Notes: generated by a model from the letters alone, not told the origin. A stretch of 26,860 nt of DNA from VGBK01 sp964548475 (GCA_964548475.1 CAZJRF010000013.1:1-26860), one strand, 5' to 3'. Counted from the first letter of the stretch, positions 15,092 through 22,828 are shown. Program-made: numbers and translations.

Positions 15092-15978
15092 GACGCACCT
15101 CCTTGGCCAGCGGCCTCTCCCTCGCCGAGCTCGGCCAGCGCCAGGGCAAGCTCCTCCTGGTTGGGCACGCGAGCGTGCCACAGGTAGTTCCCCTCCATGA
15201 ACGAGACGCCCTTGCCCTTGACGGTGTGGGCGATGATCGCCACCGGTCCGTCGTGGTGGTCGCGCCCAGCCTCCAGGGTGGGGACGATCTGCGCCATGTC
15301 GTGCCCGTCCATCTCCAGCACGTGCCAGCCGAAAGCCCTCCAGCGGTCGACCAACTGGGTCCCGGTGTAGGGGGGCAGCCGCACGCCGGCGGTGTCCGAC
15401 CGCCAGCCGAATTGCTGAAGCTTGTTGTGATCCACGATGGCCACCAGGTTGCCGAGGCCGTGGCGCTGGGCGGCGTGCGCCCCTTCCCAGACCACGCCCT
15501 CGTTGCACTCGCCGTCGCCGAGCATCACGTAGGTGGTGCAGGTCTTGCCGGCCAGGCGGGTCCCCAGGGCGATGCCGATGGCCCCGGAGAACCCCAGGCC
15601 CAGTGACCCCGAGGACATGTCGACGCCGGGGGTCACCGACATGTCGGGGTGCCCCTGCAGCCGGGAGTCGATGCTGTCGAACGTCTTGAGCTCCTCGATG
15701 GGAAAGTAGCCGCGCATCGCCAGTGCCGTGTAGAGGGCGATGGAGCTGTGACCCTTGGAGAGGACGAAGCGGTCGCGGTCGGGCCAGTCGGGCTCCTCCG
15801 GGCGGACGTCGAGAATGCGGAAGTAGAGGGCAATCAGCATGTCGATCGCCGAGAGGGGGCCTCCCATATGCCCGCCGTGTGCCCCGGCAATGGTGCGCAC
15901 GATGTGCACCCGGGCCCGCCGGGCGAGTTCCTCGAGCTCGGCCAGGCTGGGGCCGGCTTCGGCTGCGCCTTGTGTCAC
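15088..15978 (-). CDS. Transketolase, N-terminal half
   Basis: 296 residues; GTG 15978 follows GAGGAGG at 6-bp spacing. It carries the diphosphate-binding part of thiamine diphosphate: AHGGHMGGPLSAIDM near 33-47, KGHSSIALY, GLGFSGAIGIALG, and the TPP motif beginning GDGECNEG at 154 and ending in N185 of DHNKLQ. It forms one enzyme with the C-terminal half encoded directly downstream with a 4-bp overlap. The cupin gene precedes it by 34 bp. Substrate not deducible. Confidence 0.94.
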   Translation of the reverse strand: MTQGAAEAGPSLAELEELARRARVHIVRTIAGAHGGHMGGPLSAIDMLIALYFRILDVRPEEPDWPDRDRFVLSKGHSSIALYTALAMRGYFPIEELKTFDSIDSRLQGHPDMSVTPGVDMSSGSLGLGFSGAIGIALGTRLAGKTCTTYVMLGDGECNEGVVWEGAHAAQRHGLGNLVAIVDHNKLQQFGWRSDTAGVRLPPYTGTQLVDRWRAFGWHVLEMDGHDMAQIVPTLEAGRDHHDGPVAIIAHTVKGKGVSFMEGNYLWHARVPNQEELALALAELGEGEAAGQGGAS

Positions 15979-16012
15979 TGTGTGCCTCCTCGGCGGTTCG
16001 GCATCGGGACGG

Positions 16013-16378
16013 TCACTCGACCTTGCGATCCCAGGAGCCGGGCACTACGGGAGGTGAGAACGAGGTCACCAGCTCGAGGTCCTCCGGTCCGTCGGACACG
16101 GTGGCGTGATGCAGGCCGGCGGGGATGTAGACGGCCGTGCCCGGCTCGAGGGGGACGGACCCCTCGGGGGAGACGAGTGCCCCGTGGCCGGCCACGCAGT
16201 AGACGACCTCTTCCTGGGTGGGGTGGAGGTGCCCCTCGGGAGCCGAGCCGGGTGGGTAGATCGAGTAGCCGACGGTGATGTTCTGCGCGCCGGTGCTCTC
16301 CGGTCCTACGTACATGAGCCAGTCCCGTCCGGGGAGGTGGTGAACCTCAACCTCGCTGCGCTTTACGCCTTTGAGCAT
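16013..16378 (-). CDS. Small single-domain cupin protein
   Basis: 121 residues from ATG 16378. One cupin barrel with metal-binding motif H50-L-H52-x3/4-E (HLHPTQEE), then a second motif with IPAGLHHATV (H90/H91). Such proteins bind a metal and act as isomerases, dioxygenases or sugar/ligand binding proteins; the annotated role of this kind of small cupin is usually unknown. It is the first gene of the minus-strand catabolic run, and the candidate operator lies 44-54 bp upstream of its start codon. A sugar-acid isomerase role (as for KdgF-like cupins) is possible but not shown. Confidence 0.85.
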   Translation of the reverse strand: MLKGVKRSEVEVHHLPGRDWLMYVGPESTGAQNITVGYSIYPPGSAPEGHLHPTQEEVVYCVAGHGALVSPEGSVPLEPGTAVYIPAGLHHATVSDGPEDLELVTSFSPPVVPGSWDRKVE

Positions 16379-16417
16379 GTGTCCCCTATCCCGCCCGGGC
16401 CCCGCGACGTCCGGGCA

Positions 16418-16432
16418 ATCATCGATAATCGA
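16418..16432 (-). promoter_or_regulatory. Candidate GntR operator, right copy
   Basis: Read on the minus strand this is TCGATTATCGATGAT; the palindrome proper is 16422-16432. It matches the left copy (571-585) in 14 of 15 bases including all 11 palindromic ones. It lies in the promoter region of the cupin/transketolase/SDR/MBL/MFS run. A TTGCCA hexamer, also on the minus strand and just upstream, could be a -35 element, which would put the operator in the promoter spacer; the -10 element is not clear. Confidence 0.6.
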
Positions 16433-16433
16433 G

Positions 16434-16444
16434 CGTTGGCAACG
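16434..16444. promoter_or_regulatory. Second perfect 11-bp palindrome (CGTTG-G-CAACG) beside the operator
   Basis: A second perfect odd-centred palindrome starts one base after the first; the two centres (16427 and 16439) are 12 bp apart. It has no copy in the left control region. It could be a second regulator site or a half of a cooperative operator. Purely sequence based. Confidence 0.4.
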
Positions 16445-16479
16445 ATACGCCGCGCCGGCAGGACCGTCAACTGCGCGGG

Positions 16480-16512
16480 CCCGGGCCGGGATTCGCCCCC
16501 GGTGGGCCCGGG
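16480..16512 (-). terminator. Candidate GC-rich hairpin after the C_GCAxxG_C_C gene
   Basis: Arms 16480-16487 and 16505-16512 form a perfect 8-bp stem (CCCGGGCC / GGCCCGGG); the loop holds a further GGG/CCC pairing. It lies between the stop at 16579 and the cupin promoter, where a terminator for the Dabb / C_GCAxxG_C_C transcript would be needed. No T-run follows on the minus strand, so it would be a non-canonical terminator. Confidence 0.35.
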
Positions 16513-16578
16513 AGGAACAGGTGTGGCGGAGGGCGGTCACGGCGAGCCGGTGCGCTCCGAGGGGGCGCGAGGGGTTGC

Positions 16579-17070
16579 TCAGGTGGAGGGCGGGGGAAAG
16601 ACGCCGGCCGCCCAGGGGGCCTCCTTAACCAGGCGGCGCGTGCAGGCGACGGCGAACTCGATCTGTCGCATGCAGACGTCTCGCCAGATGCCGCTTTCGA
16701 GGAAGGCGTCGTGCTGGCCCGGAGCGAGAAGGTCGTAATGGATGAGTTCGCTGCAGGTGATGGCCCCGTGCTCCTTGTGGAACTCAGCCATCAGTTCCTG
16801 AATGATGCGGCGGGATTCCTTCTTCGCTTCGAAGTGATCGGGGAGGCATCGTGCGGCCAGGCGTCCCACTGCCAGCGCGGCTCCGGTGATGGCGCCGCAC
16901 GCTCCGCCGGAGTAGGCGACGCCGCCGTTGAGGGGCATGGCCGGAGCGGAATCCTCGGGGTCGGGCAGCGAGAAGAGCTCCGCCAGAACGACGTAGGTGG
17001 TCTCCGCACAGCCGTAGTAGTTGGAATCGTCGAGGAAGAGCTCCCTGGCTCTATGCGACGGATCGATCAT
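16579..17070 (-). CDS. C_GCAxxG_C_C family protein
   Basis: 163 residues. The pattern of conserved cysteines defines this family (redox-active disulfide or iron-sulfur type; function unproven): C21 in YYGCAE, C58 in GGACGAITGAAL, C75, C106 in AITCSEL and C133 in RDVCMRQ. A further C143 is present. ATG 17070 follows AAAGAGGG. It lies 12 bp after the Dabb gene and 200 bp before the cupin gene, so it is in a separate transcription unit from the cupin run, or its upstream partner. No signal peptide or membrane segment is seen. Confidence 0.85.
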   Translation of the reverse strand: MIDPSHRARELFLDDSNYYGCAETTYVVLAELFSLPDPEDSAPAMPLNGGVAYSGGACGAITGAALAVGRLAARCLPDHFEAKKESRRIIQELMAEFHKEHGAITCSELIHYDLLAPGQHDAFLESGIWRDVCMRQIEFAVACTRRLVKEAPWAAGVFPPPST

Positions 17071-17082
17071 TCAGGCCCTCTT

Positions 17083-17385
17083 TCAGGTGGCGGGGAAGTA
17101 GTCGAAGGTGAGCAGCTGCTCCACGTGCGGGCGCGAAAGAGCCAGGAACGCCTGGTGCTCGGGATGGACCTGGTAGGCGTCGCGGTCGGCTTCGGAGTCG
17201 TAGGAGACCACGAAGCAGTGCGTGAAGCCGCGCGAGAAGCCCTGCACGCTGACGTCGGTGCCCCACTCGAGTCCGGTGATCTGCGGGATCCTTGCCGGCA
17301 AAGCCCGAAAGGCGTTTTCAATCTCGCGGATTTTCTCCGCCGGGGTTTCCGGTTTCCAGCCGAACATGACCACGTGACGGAGCAT
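17083..17385 (-). CDS. Dabb (stress-responsive alpha/beta barrel) domain protein
   Basis: 100 residues from ATG 17385, with a GAGAGAGG site upstream; the longer reading to 17400 would include this site. The N-terminus MLRHVVMFGWK, the central ITGLEWGTDVS and the C-terminal HVEQLLTFDYFP are typical of the Dabb fold, a dimeric ferredoxin-like barrel. Members include cyclases and dehydratase-like proteins such as olivetolic acid cyclase, but most have no known reaction. It is directly followed by the C_GCAxxG_C_C gene (12 bp) and is divergent from the lipoprotein at 17547. Confidence 0.88.
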   Translation of the reverse strand: MLRHVVMFGWKPETPAEKIREIENAFRALPARIPQITGLEWGTDVSVQGFSRGFTHCFVVSYDSEADRDAYQVHPEHQAFLALSRPHVEQLLTFDYFPAT

Positions 17386-17546
17386 CCCTACCTCTCTCAA
17401 AAGGGAAGGCCAGCGTAGCGGGGCAAGTGGCGTCCCCCCGCCGGAGAAGCCGCCGACGGCCCCGCGCTCGTGTTAGGTCGCAGATCGAGTAGCCCGGTAC
17501 CATTCTCGGGCCTGTGTGATGTCTCACCCGAAAGGAAGCGATTGCC

Positions 17547-18254
17547 ATGCGGCGACGCTTGATCCCCGTGTTCGCCCTGGTAGCGCTGGTTCTCGCTGCC
17601 TGCAGCGACGGGCCATCCGTTTTCGACCAGGGCACCGTAACCACCACCGGCCCGGCCACCACCGGTGCCGGCACGACCATTGCCGATGCCGAAGTCACCA
17701 GCACGGCCGCCGCCACGACCACGACCGTCACCGAGACCACCCTCGGCGGCGTCGAGCAGGCCACGGCCGACCGGATCGCGGCCGAATTGCTCGCTCAGGA
17801 TGAGATGGGCTTCCCCATCGACGAGGCCGCCGCTCAGTGCCTGGGCAACCAGATCGTCTCCGCGATCGGCGTCGAGCGGCTGCAGGAGCTGGAAGCTGCC
17901 TCCGGTGGCGCGGGTGACCTGGGAGCGGCCATGGAGCTGATGCGCCCTGAGGAACAGGCTGCCGTCGTCGGGGTGATCCTGCACGGCGCGGGCGGGCAGC
18001 CCGCCTGCATCGACGTCCGTTCCTTCTTGGTGAGCTCGCTGGCCGAGAGCGGGCTCAGCATGGGGAGCGCGGAGTGCATTGCCGACGCCTTCGTCGAGGG
18101 GACCATGTTGCAGGACCTGCTGGTGGCCGGGCTCAGCGGGGGGGACGAAGACGAAATGGACCCGGAGGTGATGATGCAACTCTTCACTGTGATGATGGGC
18201 TGCCTGACTCCCGAGGAGCTGGCCCAGATGGGGGATCTGGACCTGGGCTTCTAG
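17547..18254 (+). CDS. Lipoprotein with Thr-rich linker and paired-cysteine C-terminal domain
   Basis: 235 residues from ATG 17547, preceded by AAAGGAAG. The signal peptide MRRRLIPVFALVALVLAAC has a lipobox ending at C19, so the mature protein should be anchored to the outer face of the membrane. Residues about 30-65 are a low-complexity Thr/Ala linker. The C-terminal domain (about 70-225) is acidic and helical, with four cysteines in CLGNQIVSAIG, PACIDV, AECIADAF and MGCLTPEE contexts that could form two disulfides. This style of lipoprotein is common in actinobacteria, but I do not recognise a function. It stands alone, divergent from the Dabb gene. Confidence 0.85.
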   Translation: MRRRLIPVFALVALVLAACSDGPSVFDQGTVTTTGPATTGAGTTIADAEVTSTAAATTTTVTETTLGGVEQATADRIAAELLAQDEMGFPIDEAAAQCLGNQIVSAIGVERLQELEAASGGAGDLGAAMELMRPEEQAAVVGVILHGAGGQPACIDVRSFLVSSLAESGLSMGSAECIADAFVEGTMLQDLLVAGLSGGDEDEMDPEVMMQLFTVMMGCLTPEELAQMGDLDLGF

Positions 18255-18312
18255 AGCCGTTCGGATCCGGGATCGAGGGGGCGCCGCCCGTGTGGCTCCG
18301 CCTCGGTTTAGC

Positions 18313-18459
18313 TCAGGTGGCCTGTTTCCCGAGGTCCCGCTGGTAGGCCCTCCAACCCGGGCACCACCGGGTGTGCCAGCGCCACATTCGGGACATGAAG
18401 CGGTTGGGTTCGGCCTCTGCCCGCTTACCCATAGGGCAATCTGCGCACTTGGACTCCAT
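18313..18459 (-). CDS. 48-residue Cys/Trp-rich small protein
   Basis: Short minus-strand gene: ATG 18459 to TGA 18313. The protein begins MESKCADCPMGKRAE, has an AEPNRFMSRMWRWHTRW segment, then CPGWRAYQRDLGKQAT. The CxxCP pair and the later WCPGW give three cysteines that could bind a metal or sulfur; with four tryptophans in 48 residues this is far from random composition for a shadow ORF. An in-frame stop lies just upstream, so ATG 18459 is the only start; the GGAG before it is too close to be ideal. It is divergent from the rhodanese lipoprotein gene and convergent with the 17547 lipoprotein. I have an impression that similar small CxxCP...WHTxWCPGW proteins occur near sulfur-transfer genes; this needs a search. 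Confidence 0.65.
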   Translation of the reverse strand: MESKCADCPMGKRAEAEPNRFMSRMWRWHTRWCPGWRAYQRDLGKQAT

Positions 18460-18474
18460 GTCTCCATGCTACGC

Positions 18475-18517
18475 GGGCTCAGCCCGGGCGGGCCTGCACG
18501 GTTTCCTTCCCGCCCGG
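18475..18517. repeat. Nested dyad symmetries in the divergent spacer before the rhodanese gene
   Basis: 18484-18492 (CCGGGCGGG) and 18509-18517 (CCCGCCCGG) form a perfect 9-bp inverted repeat around a 16-base spacer; 18475-18485 is also a perfect palindrome GGGCT-C-AGCCC. Both lie in the 124-bp region between the divergent 48-residue gene and the rhodanese gene, so they could be operators or an RNA hairpin in a 5' leader. GC-rich background makes such repeats less surprising. Confidence 0.4.
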
Positions 18518-18583
18518 CACCGGCTTGTGTCGTCGCGCCGGTCGGTCCATAGTGGCCCGCCGCAGGCGACGGGAGGCGATGGA

Positions 18584-19003
18584 GTGAAGCGGAACTGGTT
18601 GCGGAGCATGATGCTGGTAGGGGCTGCCGCTCTTCTGGCGGCGGCCTGTGGTGGTACGTCGGGCACTGCCGCCGCCATCATCGACACCGTCTCCCCGGCC
18701 CGGGCGGCGGAGATCATCGGGGAGGGACGGGCGGGCCTGGTGGTGCTCGACGTGCGCACCCCGGGGGAGTTCGCGGCAGGACACCTGGCGAACGCCGTGA
18801 ACCTGGATTTCTACAACCCCGGCTTTGCCGATGCCGTGGCCGCCCTCGATCGCGAAACTCCGTACGTGCTCTACTGCCGGAGCGATGCGAAGTCCACCGA
18901 GGTGCGGGAGATGATGCGCGCGCTGGGGTTCACCGAGGTTTACGAGATCGACGGCGGAATCGTGGCCTGGGTGGAGGAAGGCCGGCCCTTCGTCCGGCCT
19001 TGA
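18584..19003 (+). CDS. Rhodanese-domain lipoprotein
   Basis: 139 residues; GTG 18584 follows GGGAGG at about 7 bp. Residues 1-22 are a lipoprotein signal with LLAAAC ending at C22, so the enzyme should be tethered outside the membrane. A single rhodanese domain (about 36-137) has VVLDVRTPGEFAAGHLANAV and the active-site cysteine C98 in a CRSDAKS loop, followed by the GFTEVYEIDGGIVAW block. It would carry persulfide sulfur or act as a thiol-modifying protein in the cell envelope. Nineteen bases separate it from the FGGY kinase gene, so they may share a transcript without a clear functional link. Confidence 0.92.
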   Translation: MKRNWLRSMMLVGAAALLAAACGGTSGTAAAIIDTVSPARAAEIIGEGRAGLVVLDVRTPGEFAAGHLANAVNLDFYNPGFADAVAALDRETPYVLYCRSDAKSTEVREMMRALGFTEVYEIDGGIVAWVEEGRPFVRP

Positions 19004-19022
19004 CCCGGTAGCCTGGCACCCC

Positions 19023-20549
19023 GTGGCGACCACCTGTCTGATCGGCATCGACGCCGGCACCACCTCGGCGAGGGCGGCGGCCTTCACTCCGGAAGGACGC
19101 CTGCTCACCCTGGCCCGGCGTCCTACTCCCACCCATCGTCCTCACCCAGATTGGGCGGAGCACGACGGCGACGCCCTCTGGCAGGCGGTAGCCGAGTGCC
19201 TGCGCGAGGTGGCCGCCGCCTTGCCGGCCGGGTCTGAGGTAGCGGGGATCGCCCCTGCCAGCGTCGGGGAGGCCGGGTTGCCGGTGGACCGGTCCGGCCG
19301 GGCGCTGCGGCCCATCATCGCCTGGTTCGACTCCCGGGCCGTGGCCTACGCGCAGCAGTGGGAAGAGACGGTGGGCGCCGCCCGGGTGTATGCCGTGTCG
19401 GGCCAAACGCTCGACGGCCTGTTTGGGGCAAACAAGATCATGTGGGTGCGAGACAACGAACCGGAGGTCTGGGACCGCACCGCCGCCTGGCTCTCCACCG
19501 AGGACTGGCTGCTCTTCCACCTCACCGGGGAGATGGCCACCGACTATTCGATGGCGGCCCGCACCATGCTGTTCGATCGAGACCGGGGGGAGTGGTCGGA
19601 GGAACTGCTGGCCGCCGCCGCCCTGGATGCCCGGCTGATGCCCCCGGCGGGGCAGGCGGGCACGCTGCTGAGCGGCCTGTCGGCCGAAGCAGCGTCGGTC
19701 ACCGGCCTGCCGGCCGGCACCCCGGTGGTGCTCGGGGGCCACGACCACATCTGCGCCTGTTTCGCGGCACGGGGCGGACGGCCGGTTCCCGTCGATTCCA
19801 CCGGCACCGCCGAGGCGCTGGTAACCCCGGCGGCGGCTCCTCCCCCGGGCGATCCCGGCTTGGCCGCCCACGTCAACTGCTACCGGGACGTCGAGCCGGG
19901 CCGGGTGGTGCTGCTCTCCTCGGTGGCCTTCGCCGGCGGCCTGGTCGACTGGTTGCGGCGCCAGGTGTTCCACCTTCCCGAGGACGACCCGCAAGCGTAT
20001 GCCCGCATGATGGCCGAGGTGCACCGCCCGGTGGTGCCCAACGGGCTGCTCTGCTTCCCCGAGTTCGGCCGGGGGGCCTCTCCTCGCTGGGATCCGGACG
20101 GGGCGCGTGGTGCCTTCGTCGGGCTCACCCAGGGCCACGACCGGGGCGACCTGTTGCAGGCGGCGCTGGAGGCCACTTGCTTCTCGCTGCGCCACAACCT
20201 GGCCTGGGTGGAGGAGCATCTCCCGGTCGAGGTGGACCGGGTGCGGGCCCTGGGCGGGGCGGTGCGCAACCCGGTTTGGGTGCAGCTCAAGGCCGACCTC
20301 ACCGGACGCGACATCGAGGTGATCGACCTGCCGGAGGCGGCCGCGCTGGGAGCGGCCGTGCTGGCCGGGGTGGGAGTGGGCGTCTACCCCAGCCACGCCG
20401 CCGGCGCGCAGGCGGTAGCCCCGGCGGGAACGGTCGTGCGGCCCGACCCCGGACGGGCCGAGGCCTACCGGGAGTTGTACGAACTGTGGCTCGGGCTGCC
20501 CGCGGCGGTGGGCCCCTTCGCCAGGGCATTGGGCGGCCGGACCGACTGA
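19023..20549 (+). CDS. FGGY family carbohydrate kinase
   Basis: 508 residues from GTG 19023. FGGY kinases phosphorylate sugars or polyols with ATP. Seen: N-terminal phosphate loop LIGIDAGTTSARAAAF, IAWFDSRA of the sugar-binding domain, GGHDHICACFA, the second phosphate loop region STGTAEAL, and the C-terminal LGGAVRNPVWVQLKADLTG with EAAALGAAVLAG, so both actin-like domains are intact. The length fits xylulokinase and gluconokinase-like members; the sugar cannot be told by reading. It is tail to tail with malQ with only 7 bp between stop codons. Although it lies 2 kb from the transketolase run, a shared role in sugar use is possible but unproven. Confidence 0.93.
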   Translation: MATTCLIGIDAGTTSARAAAFTPEGRLLTLARRPTPTHRPHPDWAEHDGDALWQAVAECLREVAAALPAGSEVAGIAPASVGEAGLPVDRSGRALRPIIAWFDSRAVAYAQQWEETVGAARVYAVSGQTLDGLFGANKIMWVRDNEPEVWDRTAAWLSTEDWLLFHLTGEMATDYSMAARTMLFDRDRGEWSEELLAAAALDARLMPPAGQAGTLLSGLSAEAASVTGLPAGTPVVLGGHDHICACFAARGGRPVPVDSTGTAEALVTPAAAPPPGDPGLAAHVNCYRDVEPGRVVLLSSVAFAGGLVDWLRRQVFHLPEDDPQAYARMMAEVHRPVVPNGLLCFPEFGRGASPRWDPDGARGAFVGLTQGHDRGDLLQAALEATCFSLRHNLAWVEEHLPVEVDRVRALGGAVRNPVWVQLKADLTGRDIEVIDLPEAAALGAAVLAGVGVGVYPSHAAGAQAVAPAGTVVRPDPGRAEAYRELYELWLGLPAAVGPFARALGGRTD

Positions 20550-20556
20550 GCTCGCC

Positions 20557-22068
20557 TCATGCCGGGCGCTGCCGGCCCGTCTCCCGGTTCAGGGCGGCCA
20601 GCCGCTGCTGCAGCGATCGGCGGGTGGCCGCCGGCTGCATGCGCCAGGCCCAGTTCCCCCCGAAGGTGCCCGGGGTGTTCATGCGCGCCTCCGTGCCCAG
20701 GCGGAGCAGGTCCTGCAGGGGAGCCACCGCCAGGAAGGCGGGGGAGTGCCACGCCGCCTCGATGAGGTCCCAGGCGATGGTGCGGCCGCTGCTGCCGAGG
20801 GCTTTCCTGACCCGTCGGCGCTCCGCCGGAGACAGCGAGCGGTACCAGCCGACGGTGGTGTCGTTGTCGTGGGTGCCCGTGTAGACGACGCAGTGCTCCG
20901 AGTGATGCTCGGGCAGGAACGGGTTGTCCGGGTCCCCGTCGTAGGCGAACTGCAGCACCTTCATGCCGGGCAGGCCCACCTCGGCGAGCAGGGCGGGCAC
21001 CTCGGGATGCAGCTCGCCCAGGTCCTCGGCCACAATCGGCAGGCCGCCCAGCGCCTGCTCGACGACGGTGAAGAACTCCGCTCCCGGTCCCGCGACCCAG
21101 CGGCCGGCCTCGGCGGTAGAGGAGCCGGCCGGCACCTCCCAGTAGTCGACGAAGGCCCGGAAGTGGTCGATGCGTATCAGATCGGTCAGTTCCAGTAGGG
21201 AACGCAACCGGGCGATCCACCAGGCGTATCCGTCGGCGGCTTGGCGCTCCCAGTCGTAGATGGGGTTGCCCCATAACTGACCGGTCTCGGTGAAGTAGTC
21301 GGGGGGAACTCCCGCCACCACGGTCGGACGGAGATCATCGTCCAGGGCGAACAACCCGGGATTTGCCCAGACGTCGGCGCTGTCGCCGGCCACGTAGAAG
21401 GGGGCGTCGCCCATGATGCGCAACCCCAGGGCGCCGGCCCTGGCCCTCAGGCGGGTCCACTGGTCGAAGAACAGGAACTGGCGGAAGGCCTGCTTCTCCG
21501 CTTCTTCGGTCAGGGATCTGCGGGCGTGGGCCAGCGTCCGGGGGCGCCGATGGCGCAGAGGTTCCGGCCACTCCTCCCAGGGTCCGCCTCCGTGGGCTTC
21601 CTTCAGGGCCATGAACAGGGCGTAGTCGTCGAGCCAGCCGGCGTGGGCGGCCCGGAAAGCCCGGTAGCGGGCGGCGCAGTCGGCGGGCGGATCGTCCAGG
21701 AAGAGCCGGTGAGCGGAGTCGAGGAACTCCAGCTTCCAGGGAATCACCCGTCCGTAATCGACGCGGTCCTCGGGGAACTCGGGGTGGTCGGCGATTAGCC
21801 CAGGGTCGGCCAGGCCGTCGGCCACCAGCAGCTCGGGGCTGACCAGGAGGGGGTTGCCGGCGAAAGCCGAGAAGCACAAGTACGGGGAGTCGCCGTACCC
21901 GGTGGGCCCGAGCGGGAGCACCTGCCAGTAGGTGCAGCCGCTGCCCGCCAGCCATTCCAGCCAGCGGTGGGCGGCGGGGCCGACGTCGCCGATGCCGAAG
22001 GGCCCGGGGAGGCTGGTGGGATGGAGCAGGACGCCGGAGCGGCGGGGGCGGGCCATGGCCGGGCGCAT
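20557..22068 (-). CDS. malQ: 4-alpha-glucanotransferase (amylomaltase, GH77)
   Basis: 503 residues from ATG 22068. It transfers maltosyl and longer glucan units between alpha-1,4-glucans and belongs to maltodextrin/glycogen metabolism. Seen: SGVLLHPTSLPGPFGIGD at the start, YWQVLPLGPTGYGDSPY, the nucleophile region RIDHFRAF, the acid/base Glu in VAEDLGE, and GTHDNDTTVGWY with the third carboxylate. It is full length for bacterial type I MalQ. The start is chosen because the upstream gene's stop and this ATG make TAGCATG, suggesting coupling; ATG 22056 (MARPRRSGVLL) is equally plausible by family alignment. Confidence 0.95.
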   Translation of the reverse strand: MRPAMARPRRSGVLLHPTSLPGPFGIGDVGPAAHRWLEWLAGSGCTYWQVLPLGPTGYGDSPYLCFSAFAGNPLLVSPELLVADGLADPGLIADHPEFPEDRVDYGRVIPWKLEFLDSAHRLFLDDPPADCAARYRAFRAAHAGWLDDYALFMALKEAHGGGPWEEWPEPLRHRRPRTLAHARRSLTEEAEKQAFRQFLFFDQWTRLRARAGALGLRIMGDAPFYVAGDSADVWANPGLFALDDDLRPTVVAGVPPDYFTETGQLWGNPIYDWERQAADGYAWWIARLRSLLELTDLIRIDHFRAFVDYWEVPAGSSTAEAGRWVAGPGAEFFTVVEQALGGLPIVAEDLGELHPEVPALLAEVGLPGMKVLQFAYDGDPDNPFLPEHHSEHCVVYTGTHDNDTTVGWYRSLSPAERRRVRKALGSSGRTIAWDLIEAAWHSPAFLAVAPLQDLLRLGTEARMNTPGTFGGNWAWRMQPAATRRSLQQRLAALNRETGRQRPA

Positions 22069-22069
22069 G

Positions 22070-22828
22070 CTACGGCGACGTGGCGGCGGGGGCCATGCGG
22101 GCCCAGTCCACCAGAGCGCTGAGCCGGCGGTAGTGGGAGCCCGGCCAGTAGACCCGGCCGCAGCCGGGGCAGCGCTGGTAGGCCGGGTAGCGGCCGGCCA
22201 CTCCCGGAGGGAGTTGCGCGGCCACCTCGGCGGGGGTGGCGGCCAACAGACGGTCGCCGCAGGCCAGGCAGCGGGTGAAGGGGGCAAAGCGCCCGGCTAG
22301 GTCGAACTGCTGCACGACCTCGGCCAGTTGACGGCGGGGATCGGTGCTGCGCACCCGGTAGCCGCGCCGGATCACACGCCGCTTGAGCAGGTCCAGGTCG
22401 CGGGTGAGCAGGATCCGGCCCTCGGCGGCGGCCCGGGCGGCCAGGGGCTTGTCGTCGGCCTGGACCTGATGGGTTGCGTCGAACCCGAGCAGGCGAAGGT
22501 AGCGGGCCAGGCGTCCCAAATGGCCGTCGAGGACGAAGCGGGGTTCTTCCGGCAGCGGCACGTGCACCGGGGAGATACCTGAGATGTCCAGGCGGCGGAA
22601 GCGCGGGAACGCGGCCACACGGTCGCCGTGGGCGAGGATCCGGTCGAAGCCGGCCGGTTCCCCATTCACCAGGATCAGGTCGAGTTCGGGGTGGGGGACC
22701 CCCAGGGACTCGAGCGCGTCCTTGACGCTGCCGGGCACGGTGAAGCTATAGGGGAAGGCGCGCCGGCGTTGCGGCATGGGAAGGAAGTCGTTGAGTTCTG
22801 CATAGCAGCGGACTAGGGCAGAAGGCAC
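22070..22828 (-). CDS. Mut7-C RNase domain protein with ubiquitin-like N-terminal domain
   Basis: 252 residues from GTG 22828. The N-terminal part (about 1-85) is a Mut7-C ubiquitin/ThiS-like domain beginning VPSALVRCYAELNDFLP; the C-terminal part (about 90-240) is the Mut7-C RNase (PIN-like) domain with FVLDGHLGRLARYLRLLGFD, RILLTRDLDLLKRR, and a zinc ribbon from two CxxC pairs (RCLACGD and QRCPGCGRVYW). The presumed acidic catalytic residues are in the first two blocks. GTG 22855 is an upstream alternative, but family members start at the position chosen. It is followed almost directly by malQ, probably on one mRNA, and is divergent from the esterase. Confidence 0.9.
   Translation of the reverse strand: MPSALVRCYAELNDFLPMPQRRRAFPYSFTVPGSVKDALESLGVPHPELDLILVNGEPAGFDRILAHGDRVAAFPRFRRLDISGISPVHVPLPEEPRFVLDGHLGRLARYLRLLGFDATHQVQADDKPLAARAAAEGRILLTRDLDLLKRRVIRRGYRVRSTDPRRQLAEVVQQFDLAGRFAPFTRCLACGDRLLAATPAEVAAQLPPGVAGRYPAYQRCPGCGRVYWPGSHYRRLSALVDWARMAPAATSP

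Noticed and set aside
17492..17511. Short hairpin GCCCG/CGGGC upstream of the 17547 lipoprotein
   Set aside because: A 5-bp stem in GC-rich DNA is expected by chance; no function can be argued.
17516..17527. CRP-like site GTGA-N4-TCAC before the 17547 lipoprotein
   Set aside because: The spacer is 4 instead of 6 bases and the site is directly before the ribosome site; no supporting second copy was seen.
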